In this document: in pieces, positions 1 to 7,086 of the stretch | Position numbering within the stretch: the stretch's first letter is position 1 | How the letters are laid out: every line of letters begins with the position of its first letter | Virus record (IMG/VR): IMGVR_UViG_3300008267_013330 | Coordinates: 1 to 50,092 of that record | DNA length: 50,092 bases | Reading direction: 5' to 3' (one strand) | From: a virus | Notes under the pieces: generated by a model | Seen by the model: the letters and a program-made list of their open reading frames with translations, nothing else | What the model was told of the DNA's origin: nothing | Database searches by the model: none | Program-made: the position numbers and the translations under genes

Positions 1-144
1 CAATATAGGCCTTCATTTGCTCCAATATGGACAAGAGAAGATTTGAAAGAATGGATTGAAGAGTTTGAAAATACCAAGTGGGATTTTGTTGAACCAAGAT
101 CTATGAAGAAAGACGACGAAAAAGACGGATTGTATGAAAAATAA
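1..144 (+). CDS. 3' end of a hypothetical protein (partial)
   Basis: An open frame enters from the left edge and stops at TAA, giving the last 47 residues. The tail is acidic then Lys/Asp-rich (KKDDEKDG). It overlaps the next gene by 11 nt, which suggests translational coupling. Too little is present to recognise a family. Confidence 0.7.
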   Translation, partial: QYRPSFAPIWTREDLKEWIEEFENTKWDFVEPRSMKKDDEKDGLYEK

Positions 145-547
145 TAAATTATTTTTGGATGACGTGCGTTCACCAAAGGACGCAATTGGGTTGGTTCCAA
201 ACCAGTTTAATAAATTTTATTTTGAAAACGATTGGGACATTGTAAGGAATTATGATCAATTTGTTGACTATATTGAGTCGAATGGTTTACCTGAATTTAT
301 ATCATTTGACCATGATTTGGGTGATACTGCAATGGAAGAGTATTTTAATGGTGTAGTAATTAATGGTAAAATAGATTATAGTAATATTACAGAAAAAACA
401 GGTCTTGATTGTGCTAAATTTCTTGCTGAATATTGTTTGGACGAAAACCAACCATTACCACAATACTTAGTTCACTCAGCAAATCCTGTTGGAAAGAAAA
501 ATATTGAAGGTTTTTTGTCTAATTTAAAAAAATATTTGGGTATTTAA
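134..547 (+). CDS. Cyclic-phosphate-processing receiver-domain (cREC-like) protein
   Basis: The 137-residue protein has the pattern of the receiver-like cREC family, proposed to act on cyclic phosphate ends in RNA-repair systems. LFLDDVR is at residues 6-12 with paired acidic residues D9 and D10. FDHDLGD is at 58-64, TGLD at 89-92, and HSANPVGKKNI at 114-124. Length fits a single domain. The gene opens a run that also contains a PNK-like kinase, two phosphoesterases and a HAD of the RNA-repair type, which supports a nucleic-acid-end role. Its stop overlaps that of the convergent nuclease gene. The family call is firm; the substrate is inferred. Confidence 0.75.
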   Translation: MKNNKLFLDDVRSPKDAIGLVPNQFNKFYFENDWDIVRNYDQFVDYIESNGLPEFISFDHDLGDTAMEEYFNGVVINGKIDYSNITEKTGLDCAKFLAEYCLDENQPLPQYLVHSANPVGKKNIEGFLSNLKKYLGI

Positions 548-1137
548 CCCTTAACAATAAATTTTTTAAAATCTGTTGTTAGGGGTTTTTCATTCTTAAA
601 ATAATAAACTTCTTTTTTGTTACCATATTTTATGCTTTTATAAAAAGCAACTGGTACGGTAGCTCCAGTAGATAGTTTAATTGATGATTTATTAAAAACA
701 CATCTAATAGATACTTCTACAGAAAAATTAGAAGAAAGGGAACGTTCATATTCCTCTAGTAATCGCCAAGTAGTTCTGTTTAAATCTTGTTGTTGTAAAA
801 CACAATTTAAATAGGTAAAAGTTTTTTTTATCATTTCTTTTGTACAATTAAAATCTGCAGCAGGAGCCATATGACCCTTATCCCACATATTATTTTCATA
901 ATCTTTTGAATCAGATGTTTTAATCGAATCGTTGGTATAAAAGTCTAAACCTTTTCTTGATGCTTTACCTGAAGAACATAAAACTTTATATTCTACGTAT
1001 AAAGGTTGTTCTAAAACTTCAGAATAAACAACATTAAATAAATCTGTTTTAATTAAAACACTATCTCTTAATTTTTTTTGTGAAAAAATTAAAGTTGTCG
1101 GTAAAATCAATAAAAAAAATAAAATAAAATTTCTCAT
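544..1137 (-). CDS. Secreted NUC1-family DNA/RNA non-specific endonuclease
   Basis: The 197-residue protein begins with a Sec signal peptide (about residues 1-19, ending FSQ). It carries the NUC1 active-site block WDKGHMAPAADF at 85-96 with catalytic His89. The Mg-binding Asn lies in QQDLNR (N120), followed by the family's W and E at 124 and 128. These enzymes cut single- and double-stranded DNA and RNA with Mg2+. The signal peptide places it in the periplasm or outside. It runs against its neighbours and has an AATATTTATT motif 3 nt from its start. A secreted nuclease in a phage could degrade competing DNA or host debris; that role is inference. Confidence 0.85.
   Translation of the reverse strand: MRNFILFFLLILPTTLIFSQKKLRDSVLIKTDLFNVVYSEVLEQPLYVEYKVLCSSGKASRKGLDFYTNDSIKTSDSKDYENNMWDKGHMAPAADFNCTKEMIKKTFTYLNCVLQQQDLNRTTWRLLEEYERSLSSNFSVEVSIRCVFNKSSIKLSTGATVPVAFYKSIKYGNKKEVYYFKNEKPLTTDFKKFIVKG
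546..592 (+). terminator. Terminator hairpin at a convergent gene pair
   Basis: AACCCTTAACAA pairs with TTGTTAGGGGTT (one G-T wobble, about 12 bp) and is followed by TTTTT. It lies just after the plus-strand stop and inside the 3' end of the minus-strand nuclease gene. Confidence 0.6.
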
Positions 1138-1140
1138 ATA

Positions 1141-1150
1141 AATAAATATT
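1141..1150 (-). promoter_or_regulatory. AATATTTATT motif upstream of the nuclease gene
   Basis: Read on the minus strand, AATATTTATT ends 3 nt before the ATG at 1137. It is one of a set of similarly placed motifs in this window. Confidence 0.4.
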
Positions 1151-1152
1151 AC

Positions 1153-1160
1153 TATATTTG
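1153..1160 (+). promoter_or_regulatory. Bacteroidota -7 element TATATTTG
   Basis: TATATTTG matches the TAnnTTTG consensus and lies exactly 4 nt upstream of the ATG at 1165. Transcription starting at the usual distance would give an almost leaderless mRNA. Confidence 0.6.
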
Positions 1161-1164
1161 TATT

Positions 1165-1554
1165 ATGGAAAAAATATTATATATCGTAAGAGGAATACCT
1201 GGTAGTGGTAAGAGTACATTTGCCAAAACATTATCCGATAATCATTATGAAGCGGACATGTATTTCTTAGATCAAGAAAGTAATTACGTTTTTGATGGAA
1301 CTAAAATTAAAAATGCTCACGCTTGGTGTTTTGATAAGGTTAAAACTGATATGGCAGTTGCTCGTGAAAAAATTGTTGTGTCAAACACCTTTACCCAAGA
1401 ATGGGAGATGGAACCATATTTTGAAATCGCAAAACAATATGGGTATAAAGTATTTTCAGTAGTAGCTGAAAATCGTCATGGGGGGATAAACCAACACGGA
1501 GTTCCAGAAGATAAAATAGAACAAATGAAAAATAGATTTGAAATAAAATTATGA
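1165..1554 (+). CDS. P-loop kinase, N4BP2/PNK-like (AAA_33)
   Basis: The 129-residue protein has a Walker A motif GIPGSGKST at residues 10-18. Further landmarks are ADMYF at 30-34, FDGTKIKNAHAWC at 43-55 and VVSNTFTQEWEM at 71-82. These are typical of the polynucleotide-kinase-like domain related to N4BP2 and the T4 Pnkp kinase half. Such enzymes transfer phosphate to 5'-OH nucleic-acid ends. No phosphatase domain is fused, but phosphoesterases are encoded next door. It overlaps the next gene by ATGA, so the two are probably coupled. Substrate identity is inferred from family and context. Confidence 0.8.
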   Translation: MEKILYIVRGIPGSGKSTFAKTLSDNHYEADMYFLDQESNYVFDGTKIKNAHAWCFDKVKTDMAVAREKIVVSNTFTQEWEMEPYFEIAKQYGYKVFSVVAENRHGGINQHGVPEDKIEQMKNRFEIKL

Positions 1555-2204
1555 GCTTTAAAAAAATATTAACAACAGGAAAAGTATATATAACTTCAGA
1601 TACACACTATGGACACAAAAATATTGTTCGTGGTGTGACAAACTGGAGAACCCAAGATGGTGAAATACCTGTTGATTCTGTTAGAGATTTTGAAACAATA
1701 GACCAAATGAATGAAAGACTTATTGATGGTATAAACCATTGTGTCGGTCAAGATGATACATTAATAATGTTGGGTGACGTTTCATTTGGTGGTTTTGATA
1801 ATATTGGGTTATTTTTAGATAGACTTGTTTGTAAAAACATTCATCTAATACTTGGAAATCACGACCATCATATTGAAAACGATAGAATGGCAATACAACG
1901 TAAATTTTTAAGTGTAAACCACTACTTGGAAGTTAAAATAAATGACAGAAACTTTGTTTTATGTCACTACCCATTACAGAGCTGGCACGGACTAAATAAA
2001 GGTGTTATCCATTTACACGGTCACGTACATCTTGGACGAGAAGCTAAATTTGGTAATGGTAAAAGAATGGATGTTGGTGTAGATGGGAACGGCTTGGACC
2101 CATATAATATTGATGAAATAATCAAAATTATGGATAAAAGACCGGTTGGTTCTGATATGTCTGGTGATCATCATCTGGATGGTTTAGTTGGTGTAGTAGG
2201 TTAA
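1551..2204 (+). CDS. Calcineurin-like metallophosphoesterase
   Basis: The 217-residue protein shows the full metallophosphoesterase ladder: SDTHYGH at 16-22, GDVSFG at 75-80, GNHDHH at 102-107, CHYPLQSW at 138-145 and HLHGHVH at 154-160. This fold binds two metals and hydrolyses phosphomonoesters or diesters. The SDTHYGH subtype is common in phages and usually uncharacterised. Its start overlaps the stop of the PNK-like kinase (ATGA), which suggests joint action on phosphate ends. A Gly/His-rich tail follows the last motif. Confidence 0.85.
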   Translation: MSFKKILTTGKVYITSDTHYGHKNIVRGVTNWRTQDGEIPVDSVRDFETIDQMNERLIDGINHCVGQDDTLIMLGDVSFGGFDNIGLFLDRLVCKNIHLILGNHDHHIENDRMAIQRKFLSVNHYLEVKINDRNFVLCHYPLQSWHGLNKGVIHLHGHVHLGREAKFGNGKRMDVGVDGNGLDPYNIDEIIKIMDKRPVGSDMSGDHHLDGLVGVVG

Positions 2205-2222
2205 TTAAAAAAATAAATTAAA

Positions 2223-2441
2223 ATGAAAAAATTATTAGTAGGTTTATTATTATTTTCTTGTACAAATAAGGAATATAAATACAGAATTGAGGGTACTGTT
2301 GAAACAAAAGAAGGTCCACATTCAGCAATATGGTATACAGATACCATTAGTTTTGATGGTGATACTGCTTATTATTTTAATAGTGATAGTAGTGAGGTTA
2401 GAATCTACCCACCTTTTATCGTAAAACATTTGTCTAGATGA
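2223..2441 (+). CDS. Small lipoprotein
   Basis: This 72-residue protein starts with a very short signal peptide and a lipobox-like LLFSC (Cys13), so the mature protein would be a lipid-anchored peptide of about 60 residues. It is first of three consecutive small lipoprotein genes joined by ATGA overlaps. No family is recognised. Confidence 0.6.
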   Translation: MKKLLVGLLLFSCTNKEYKYRIEGTVETKEGPHSAIWYTDTISFDGDTAYYFNSDSSEVRIYPPFIVKHLSR

Positions 2442-2689
2442 AAAATTTTTTAATAATATTATTAATCTTGTTATTAAGTACAAGTTGCTCAAATTGGCGG
2501 TATCGAGATATAGGGTATGAACGTTGTGAGTATCTTGAAAAAGTACACGTTCATTTATATCATCACGATAGTTGTGAGTGGTATTGTTTGAATATGGAAG
2601 AAGGTGAATATACAATTGAAGACAGTTTTAGAATCAAATATAAAACAGATAAAAAAGGAAAAATAATTAAAGTAAAATTAGTAAAATGA
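2438..2689 (+). CDS. Small lipoprotein
   Basis: The 83-residue protein has a hydrophobic N-terminus ending in lipobox LSTSC (Cys17). The mature part is Cys/His/Tyr-rich around residues 27-50, with CEYLEKVHVHLYHHDSCEWYC-like spacing that could bind metal or form disulfides. It overlaps both flanking genes by ATGA. Function unknown. Confidence 0.65.
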   Translation: MKNFLIILLILLLSTSCSNWRYRDIGYERCEYLEKVHVHLYHHDSCEWYCLNMEEGEYTIEDSFRIKYKTDKKGKIIKVKLVK

Positions 2690-2949
2690 AAAAAGTATTT
2701 TTAGTAATTTTGATGGGTGTTATGATAACATCTTGTACTGAGAATAGTCAAGTAAAAAATTGGGGAGGAGAAGGAACAATTAACCTTCCAAAAGGAAGAA
2801 AATTAGTTACAGTAACTTGGAAAGAAAACCAAATTTGGTATCTAACTAGACCCATGGATTCAAATGATGTTGCACAAACATACCAATTTCACGAAGAATC
2901 ATCTTGGGGTGTGATTGAAGGAACTTATAATATAGTAGAAAGTAAATAA
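2686..2949 (+). CDS. Small lipoprotein
   Basis: The 87-residue protein has a signal peptide with lipobox MITSC (Cys17), followed by a small Trp-rich domain. The segment KLVTVTWKENQIWYLTRPM resembles short beta-rich phage lipoproteins, but no named family is clear. It is the last gene of the three-gene lipoprotein run. Confidence 0.65.
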   Translation: MKKVFLVILMGVMITSCTENSQVKNWGGEGTINLPKGRKLVTVTWKENQIWYLTRPMDSNDVAQTYQFHEESSWGVIEGTYNIVESK

Positions 2950-2950
2950 T

Positions 2951-3199
2951 ATGACAGAAAAAGAGGTACAATTACTTGGCTTCCAAATAGAAGAAATTAA
3001 AGAACATGAAGAAGATGAGTCTTATTATTATGTTTTAGATATTGTTGATGGAATAACATTTATAACACCAACAAATGAAGAAATAAAAGACAATAATTGG
3101 TACGTTGAATTTTTCAATACGGACCCTTATGTAAGATTTCACGAATTTGGGGAAGTCCAAGCATTAATAAACACTTTAAATAAAGCGGTTATAAAATAA
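2951..3199 (+). CDS. Hypothetical acidic protein
   Basis: An 82-residue cytosolic protein with an acidic stretch (EEIKEHEEDESYYYV) and no recognisable motif. It follows the lipoprotein run by 1 nt and precedes the thioesterase by 10 nt, so it is likely in the same transcript. Confidence 0.55.
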   Translation: MTEKEVQLLGFQIEEIKEHEEDESYYYVLDIVDGITFITPTNEEIKDNNWYVEFFNTDPYVRFHEFGEVQALINTLNKAVIK

Positions 3200-3209
3200 A
3201 TTAATAATA

Positions 3210-3617
3210 ATGGAATTTTTAAACTCACACCCGATTAAAAAATCAGACTTAGGGTTTCACGGAAATCTATTCGGTGGTAAATTACTTGCATGGATTGACG
3301 CTTCGGCTGCTGGGTATGCGATGCAACTATGTGACACACCAAGGATGGTTACCGTTTCTATCGATAAATGTAACTTTGAAAAACCAGCAAGAGAAAGTCA
3401 GTTATTAAAAATATACGGATACCCTTCTGTTGTCGGTAATAGTTCAGTTACATTATATATGGAAGCAAGAGCCCATAATGTTTATACAGGAAAACAACAT
3501 ATAGTTTTAAGAACAAATATTAAATTTGTACATATTGATGAAGAAGGTAACCCTATACCAATAGGGGAAAAAGGAAGAAAAAGAATTCAAACATTAATTG
3601 ATGCAAATCCAAAATAA
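3210..3617 (+). CDS. Acyl-CoA thioesterase, hotdog fold (YciA/BACH-like)
   Basis: The 135-residue length fits a single hotdog domain. Key landmarks are HGNLFGGKLLAWID at 17-30, with the family's Asp at 30, then MVTVSIDKCNFEKPA at about 46-60 and a late beta-strand VLRTNIKFVHID. This family hydrolyses acyl-CoA thioesters to free acid and CoA and works as a hexamer. It sits among unrelated small phage genes, so it is a probable auxiliary metabolic gene that could alter host lipid or CoA pools. Confidence 0.85.
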   Translation: MEFLNSHPIKKSDLGFHGNLFGGKLLAWIDASAAGYAMQLCDTPRMVTVSIDKCNFEKPARESQLLKIYGYPSVVGNSSVTLYMEARAHNVYTGKQHIVLRTNIKFVHIDEEGNPIPIGEKGRKRIQTLIDANPK

Positions 3618-3622
3618 TTTAT

Positions 3623-3630
3623 TATCTTTG
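3623..3630 (+). promoter_or_regulatory. Bacteroidota -7 element TATCTTTG
   Basis: TATCTTTG fits TAnnTTTG and ends 4 nt before the ATG at 3635, the same spacing as at 1153-1165. Confidence 0.6.
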
Positions 3631-3634
3631 TATT

Positions 3635-4327
3635 ATGAAAATGAGAATCACATTTATATCGGATACACATAATAAACACAATCAAATAAATAGTTTTTTG
3701 ACTGGTGGTGATTTATTAATACATGCTGGAGATATATCTAGTAGAGGTTATGTACATGAAATAGAAAATTTCGCTAAGTGGTACGACAAAATAGATAACT
3801 ACGACAGTAAAGTCTTCATATGTGGTAATCACGACTTTGGTTTTCAAGATGACGCTGAAAAACTTAAAGGGTTATTAACTGGTTATAAAACCATAGATTA
3901 TCTACAAGATGATTGGATGGGTGTTGGTGAAGATATAGATAATATGGTTAAAATATGGGGTAGTCCATGGCAACCTGAATTTCATAATTGGGCATTCAAT
4001 TTACCTCGTGGTGAAAAACTAATGGAGAAGTGGAACTTGATACCAAAAGATGTTGATATACTTGTAACTCACGGACCTGCTTTTGGTAAATTAGATTTTG
4101 TTCCATATGACGGAGTAAATGTTGGTTGTGAAGACTTGTTGGTAAAAATACAAGAAATAAAGCCAAAAATACATGTTTGTGGACACATCCATGAAGGTTA
4201 TGGTTACGTCTTTGATGGAACGACTCACTTTATAAATGCTGCGGTCTTAAATGGTCGATATGAGTTCCGAAACAAACCATTAACTGTTGATTGGGACCCA
4301 AAAACAAATGAGATAGAGTTTTTATGA
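3635..4327 (+). CDS. MPPED-type metallophosphoesterase
   Basis: The 230-residue protein carries SDTHN at 9-13, AGDISSRG at 31-38 and GNHDFGF at 64-70. Later come GSPWQPEFHNWAFNLPRG, THGPA and GHIHE. The GSPWQPEFHNWAFN block identifies the MPPED1/2-like branch of calcineurin-type phosphoesterases, which includes bacterial homologues with phosphodiesterase activity. The C-terminus (VDWDP) is also family-typical. It overlaps the next gene by ATGA. The physiological substrate is unknown. Confidence 0.85.
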   Translation: MKMRITFISDTHNKHNQINSFLTGGDLLIHAGDISSRGYVHEIENFAKWYDKIDNYDSKVFICGNHDFGFQDDAEKLKGLLTGYKTIDYLQDDWMGVGEDIDNMVKIWGSPWQPEFHNWAFNLPRGEKLMEKWNLIPKDVDILVTHGPAFGKLDFVPYDGVNVGCEDLLVKIQEIKPKIHVCGHIHEGYGYVFDGTTHFINAAVLNGRYEFRNKPLTVDWDPKTNEIEFL

Positions 4328-4632
4328 AATCAATAAATCAGATTTTTAAAAATAACCCTTCATTGTTAAATGAAGATGAGGTAAATGAGTTGGTTGAGTA
4401 CTGCTTAGAGTTGGAGGATACTGTTGTTGAATATAAACAAAGGGAAGACAAAACGGTAGTACTTAAACAACTTGTAATGGAAATAAAAAAAAGTTGTTTT
4501 GATTTGTTAAAAGAAGAGGAAAAGGCTGAAAGATGGCCTGATGAATTTGAAAAAATAAATTTTAAAGAAACTATTGTAAATTTAGATAAATACATATCTT
4601 TGTATTGTCAACAAAATAAAATTTATTTATGA
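4324..4632 (+). CDS. Hypothetical protein
   Basis: A 102-residue, Glu/Lys-rich, probably all-helical protein with a coiled-coil-like middle (LVEYCLELEDTVVEYKQRED). It overlaps both neighbours by ATGA and so is in one translational chain with the phosphoesterase and the HAD protein. No family recognised. Confidence 0.6.
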   Translation: MKSINQIFKNNPSLLNEDEVNELVEYCLELEDTVVEYKQREDKTVVLKQLVMEIKKSCFDLLKEEEKAERWPDEFEKINFKETIVNLDKYISLYCQQNKIYL

Positions 4633-5213
4633 AAGTATTGTTTTTAGATCACGATGGAGTTATTTGTCTATCCAACAATTGGGGAGGACGAACAAAAAAA
4701 TGGGCAAAGTATCGTAGTGAAAACCCTGACAGTAGTAAAGAAAAAAAAGATGCTCCAGTAGAATATCGTTTTGATGATTTCGATGAAAAGGCGGTTAAAA
4801 TACTTAATGAAATAATAGAAGAAACAGGTTGTGAAATTGTTGTTAGTTCTGATTGGAAATTACATGCAACTTTAGAAGAACTTGGAGAATATTATGAATC
4901 ACAAGGTATAATAAAAAAACCAATCGCATTAACACCTGATTTGAAAAACTGTACGGTTCATGGTAATTTATTTATATGGTCACCACGATGGGAGTTGGAA
5001 CAAATACGAACTATTGAAATAAAACAATATCTTAACGATCATCCTGAAGTAACACATTGGGTTTCTGTTGATGATTTGAATATGGGTAAAATTGGTGAAC
5101 CGTGGAAAGATGAGTGGGCAATTGATAATTTTGTTTTAACACCAAAATCTAATGAAGGTATTAAACAATCAGGAGTAAAAGAAAAAATATTAAAATTTTT
5201 AAAAGATGAGTAA
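4629..5213 (+). CDS. HAD hydrolase of the RNA-repair (HAD_SAK-like) type
   Basis: The 194-residue protein has HAD motif I FLDHDGVI at 5-12 with an inserted WGGRTKKW segment. Motif II is VVSSDWK at about 75-81, and a late acidic motif WVSVDDLNMG follows near residue 140. The VSSDWK and VDD signatures fit HAD domains found in 'Swiss army knife' RNA-repair proteins, where they are proposed to remove terminal phosphates. Here it is stand-alone. Its context (cREC, kinase, phosphoesterases) agrees with that role, but catalysis on RNA is inferred. Confidence 0.7.
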   Translation: MKVLFLDHDGVICLSNNWGGRTKKWAKYRSENPDSSKEKKDAPVEYRFDDFDEKAVKILNEIIEETGCEIVVSSDWKLHATLEELGEYYESQGIIKKPIALTPDLKNCTVHGNLFIWSPRWELEQIRTIEIKQYLNDHPEVTHWVSVDDLNMGKIGEPWKDEWAIDNFVLTPKSNEGIKQSGVKEKILKFLKDE

Positions 5214-5466
5214 AGCGACTTTAGAATTTGATTTAACAGACTTTGACGATAGGATGGAGTTTGAAAGAGTAAATAAAGCCACAGATATGGCTTTAGTTAT
5301 TTGGGAAATATTACACAATACACGTAAAGGTATTGAGTGGGATCTTGAAATGGATTTAGAAAAAGGAAAAACACTAACTGTTTTTGATGGTGTTGATGCT
5401 GTTTTTAATAAACTAATTGAAAAATTAGACGAGAAAGGTATTATAATTGATAATTTAATTGTGTAA
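5206..5466 (+). CDS. Hypothetical protein
   Basis: An 86-residue acidic protein with no named domain. It begins with a beta-like strand (ATLEFDLTDFDD) and continues as helices, a pattern seen in small conserved phage proteins. It overlaps the HAD gene by 8 nt and touches the next gene at the stop. Confidence 0.55.
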   Translation: MSKATLEFDLTDFDDRMEFERVNKATDMALVIWEILHNTRKGIEWDLEMDLEKGKTLTVFDGVDAVFNKLIEKLDEKGIIIDNLIV

Positions 5467-5861
5467 TGACAAGAGAAGAAATGGACCAATTTTTAATTTC
5501 TATTGGTGGATTAGAAAGTGGTTATTTTACAAATAAAGAACCAATAACAAATTCAGCCATTTTTGGGGTGGGTACTGGTTGGTTCCCCATAATTAAAGAT
5601 TTGATTGAAGACTTGATCAAACTTGGTTGGAATAAACAACTTTGTCAAGTAAAAGAAAAGTTTGGTGGTTTAAGATTTTATATAAACGATGGTAATAATG
5701 AGATATTCAAAAGAATTACCGAAGCTGAAAAACAAAGTTATGAAACCTGTGAAAAATGTGGAGAAAAGGGTGAACTAAGAAAATATTTGGGGTGGTATTT
5801 AACCCTTTGTGACCATCATCACTTGGAAAGAAAAAATAAAATAAATGGAATACAAGATTAA
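5466..5861 (+). CDS. Conserved phage protein with a zinc-ribbon-like C-terminus
   Basis: The 131-residue protein carries a recognisable conserved layout. GWFPIIKDLIEDLIKLGW is followed by VKEKFGGLRFYI, and then a probable zinc-binding end with CEKCGEKG, LGWYLTLCDHHH (two Cys pairs or Cys/His). Homologues with this layout occur in many phages and bacterial accessory regions without a known function. It may be a small nucleic-acid or protein-binding adaptor. Confidence 0.6.
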   Translation: MTREEMDQFLISIGGLESGYFTNKEPITNSAIFGVGTGWFPIIKDLIEDLIKLGWNKQLCQVKEKFGGLRFYINDGNNEIFKRITEAEKQSYETCEKCGEKGELRKYLGWYLTLCDHHHLERKNKINGIQD

Positions 5862-6102
5862 AAATAGATACAATCAAGAAATCACCTTTAAAAAAGAAGG
5901 TGATTTTTTTGAGATGGTTGGTGGTGATTATTATCGTTATCTTTTTAACGAAGATAATAAAGGTTATTACGCAATTGACCCATCAGGTGGACCTTTTGTT
6001 AGTGTTGGGATGGACATGGGATATGTGCACCAAGATTTAGAAGGTTTAATTATTAGTAAAATCGAAAGAACAGAAGATAAAATTATACTAAGAACAAATT
6101 AA
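5845..6102 (+). CDS. Hypothetical beta-rich protein
   Basis: An 85-residue protein rich in Tyr, Gly and acidic residues, with alternating hydrophobic residues suggesting beta strands. It overlaps the upstream gene by 17 nt and its stop touches the next start. No family recognised. Confidence 0.55.
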   Translation: MEYKIKNRYNQEITFKKEGDFFEMVGGDYYRYLFNEDNKGYYAIDPSGGPFVSVGMDMGYVHQDLEGLIISKIERTEDKIILRTN

Positions 6103-6239
6103 TGGAAAAAAATGTTTTAGATTTGGAGTATGAAAAACTCTTACAAAAAGAAAAATCAGTCTCCAAAGTGGTTAATCGATATTTAAAAATGAAGATAAAA
6201 AAAAATATACGTAAATTAACAGGAATTAATTTAAAATGA
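6102..6239 (+). CDS. Small basic protein
   Basis: A 45-residue frame (MEKNVLDLEYEKLL...) begins in the stop of the upstream gene and ends in an ATGA overlap with the Pth2 gene. The N-terminal half is acidic and the C-terminal half is Lys/Arg-rich. The tight junctions on both sides are the main evidence that it is real. Confidence 0.55.
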   Translation: MEKNVLDLEYEKLLQKEKSVSKVVNRYLKMKIKKNIRKLTGINLK

Positions 6240-6589
6240 AACAAGTTATTATAATAAGAAAAGATTTAAAAATGAGAAGAGGTAAAGAGTGTGCCCAATC
6301 AGCACATGCGTCAATGTCTTTCTTATTAAAATCACAATTATCAATTAACGATAAGAAAGTTTTAGAATGGATAAACTCAGGCCAAACAAAAATATGTTTG
6401 CAAGCAAATTCTGAACAAGAAATTTTGGATTTACATAAAAAAGCGTTATCTTTGGGGTTAATATCAAATTATATTACAGATGCGGGAAGAACTGAGTTTA
6501 ACGGTATACCAACCATAACAACTTTAGCAATAGGTCCTAATAAATCTGAAGATATTGATAAAGTAACAAAACATTTAAAATTATACTAA
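6236..6589 (+). CDS. Peptidyl-tRNA hydrolase, Pth2 type
   Basis: The 117-residue protein matches archaeal/eukaryal-type Pth2. It has RKDLKMRRGK at 8-17, AQSAHAS at 20-26, DAGRTEF at 82-88 and LAIGP at 97-101, the hallmarks of this single-domain enzyme. Pth2 frees tRNA from peptidyl-tRNA dropped by stalled ribosomes. Bacteria normally use the unrelated Pth1, so a phage Pth2 is a separate acquisition. It lies just upstream of the tRNA/structured-RNA island and in the same window as a tmRNA, consistent with supporting translation during infection. Confidence 0.9.
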   Translation: MKQVIIIRKDLKMRRGKECAQSAHASMSFLLKSQLSINDKKVLEWINSGQTKICLQANSEQEILDLHKKALSLGLISNYITDAGRTEFNGIPTITTLAIGPNKSEDIDKVTKHLKLY

Positions 6590-6590
6590 A

Positions 6591-6707
6591 ATGAAAGAAG
6601 TTGAGTTAACATACCAAGAAATTAAAATGGCAACAAGACCAAATGTTTATCGTAACAGGAAAAAATACAACCGTAAAGAAAAACACAAAAACGCGTTGTT
6701 TAATTAA
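6591..6707 (+). CDS. Small basic protein
   Basis: A 38-residue frame ending in a strongly basic stretch (RPNVYRNRKKYNRKEKHKN). Such tiny 'NRKKYxRKxKHK' proteins recur in large phages. It starts 1 nt after the Pth2 stop. It probably binds nucleic acid, judging only from charge. Confidence 0.55.
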   Translation: MKEVELTYQEIKMATRPNVYRNRKKYNRKEKHKNALFN

Positions 6708-6739
6708 AAATAATTTATTATAATTGTAAAAAAATAATC

Positions 6740-6934
6740 ATGAAAAGTTTTAAATCTTTATTAGCCATTTTATTGTCATTTGTGATGACAATATTTGGTT
6801 TAATAACCTTATTTTATTATATTCAAAATGAAATCTCAATCCTATCTTTTATTGTAGGTTTACTAGGTTTTGTTATAATTTTTTTACCTGCTTATGAAAG
6901 TTGGAAAAATTTTTTTACTAATATTTTAAAATGA
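6740..6934 (+). CDS. Small two-TM membrane protein
   Basis: The 64-residue protein has two predicted membrane segments (about 7-28 and 34-52) and a short amphipathic end. It resembles the protein at 11204-11413: both have FIVGLxGFxI, then P-A-x-E-x-W and a C-terminal xxFF/LF. The pair are probably paralogues. Function unknown. Confidence 0.6.
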   Translation: MKSFKSLLAILLSFVMTIFGLITLFYYIQNEISILSFIVGLLGFVIIFLPAYESWKNFFTNILK

Positions 6935-7068
6935 AAAGAATATTGACGGGCACTTCGGAATCTTCAAGAATTAAATTTATTAAAACTGATAATAAATCAG
7001 ATTTTATAAAAAAAATAAAAAAAATCCTTAATTTAAGAAAAATAAAATATAGTAAATTAAAAAAATAA
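6931..7068 (+). CDS. Small basic protein
   Basis: A 45-residue frame coupled by ATGA to the membrane protein gene. The second half is almost only Lys, Ile and Leu. It ends 4 nt before the promoter of the RNA island, so it marks the end of the left gene block. Confidence 0.45.
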   Translation: MKRILTGTSESSRIKFIKTDNKSDFIKKIKKILNLRKIKYSKLKK

Positions 7069-7072
7069 TTAC

Positions 7073-7080
7073 TATATTTG
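7073..7080 (+). promoter_or_regulatory. Promoter of the RNA island (TATATTTG)
   Basis: TATATTTG fits the Bacteroidota -7 consensus and is followed within about 7 nt by the first base of a long RNA hairpin. No clear TTG is seen at the -33 distance. Confidence 0.55.
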
Positions 7081-7086
7081 TAAAAC

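Noticed and set aside
2322-2615. Minus-strand open frame over the lipoprotein genes
   Set aside because: It lies antisense to two coupled genes with clear signal peptides and has no recognisable product.
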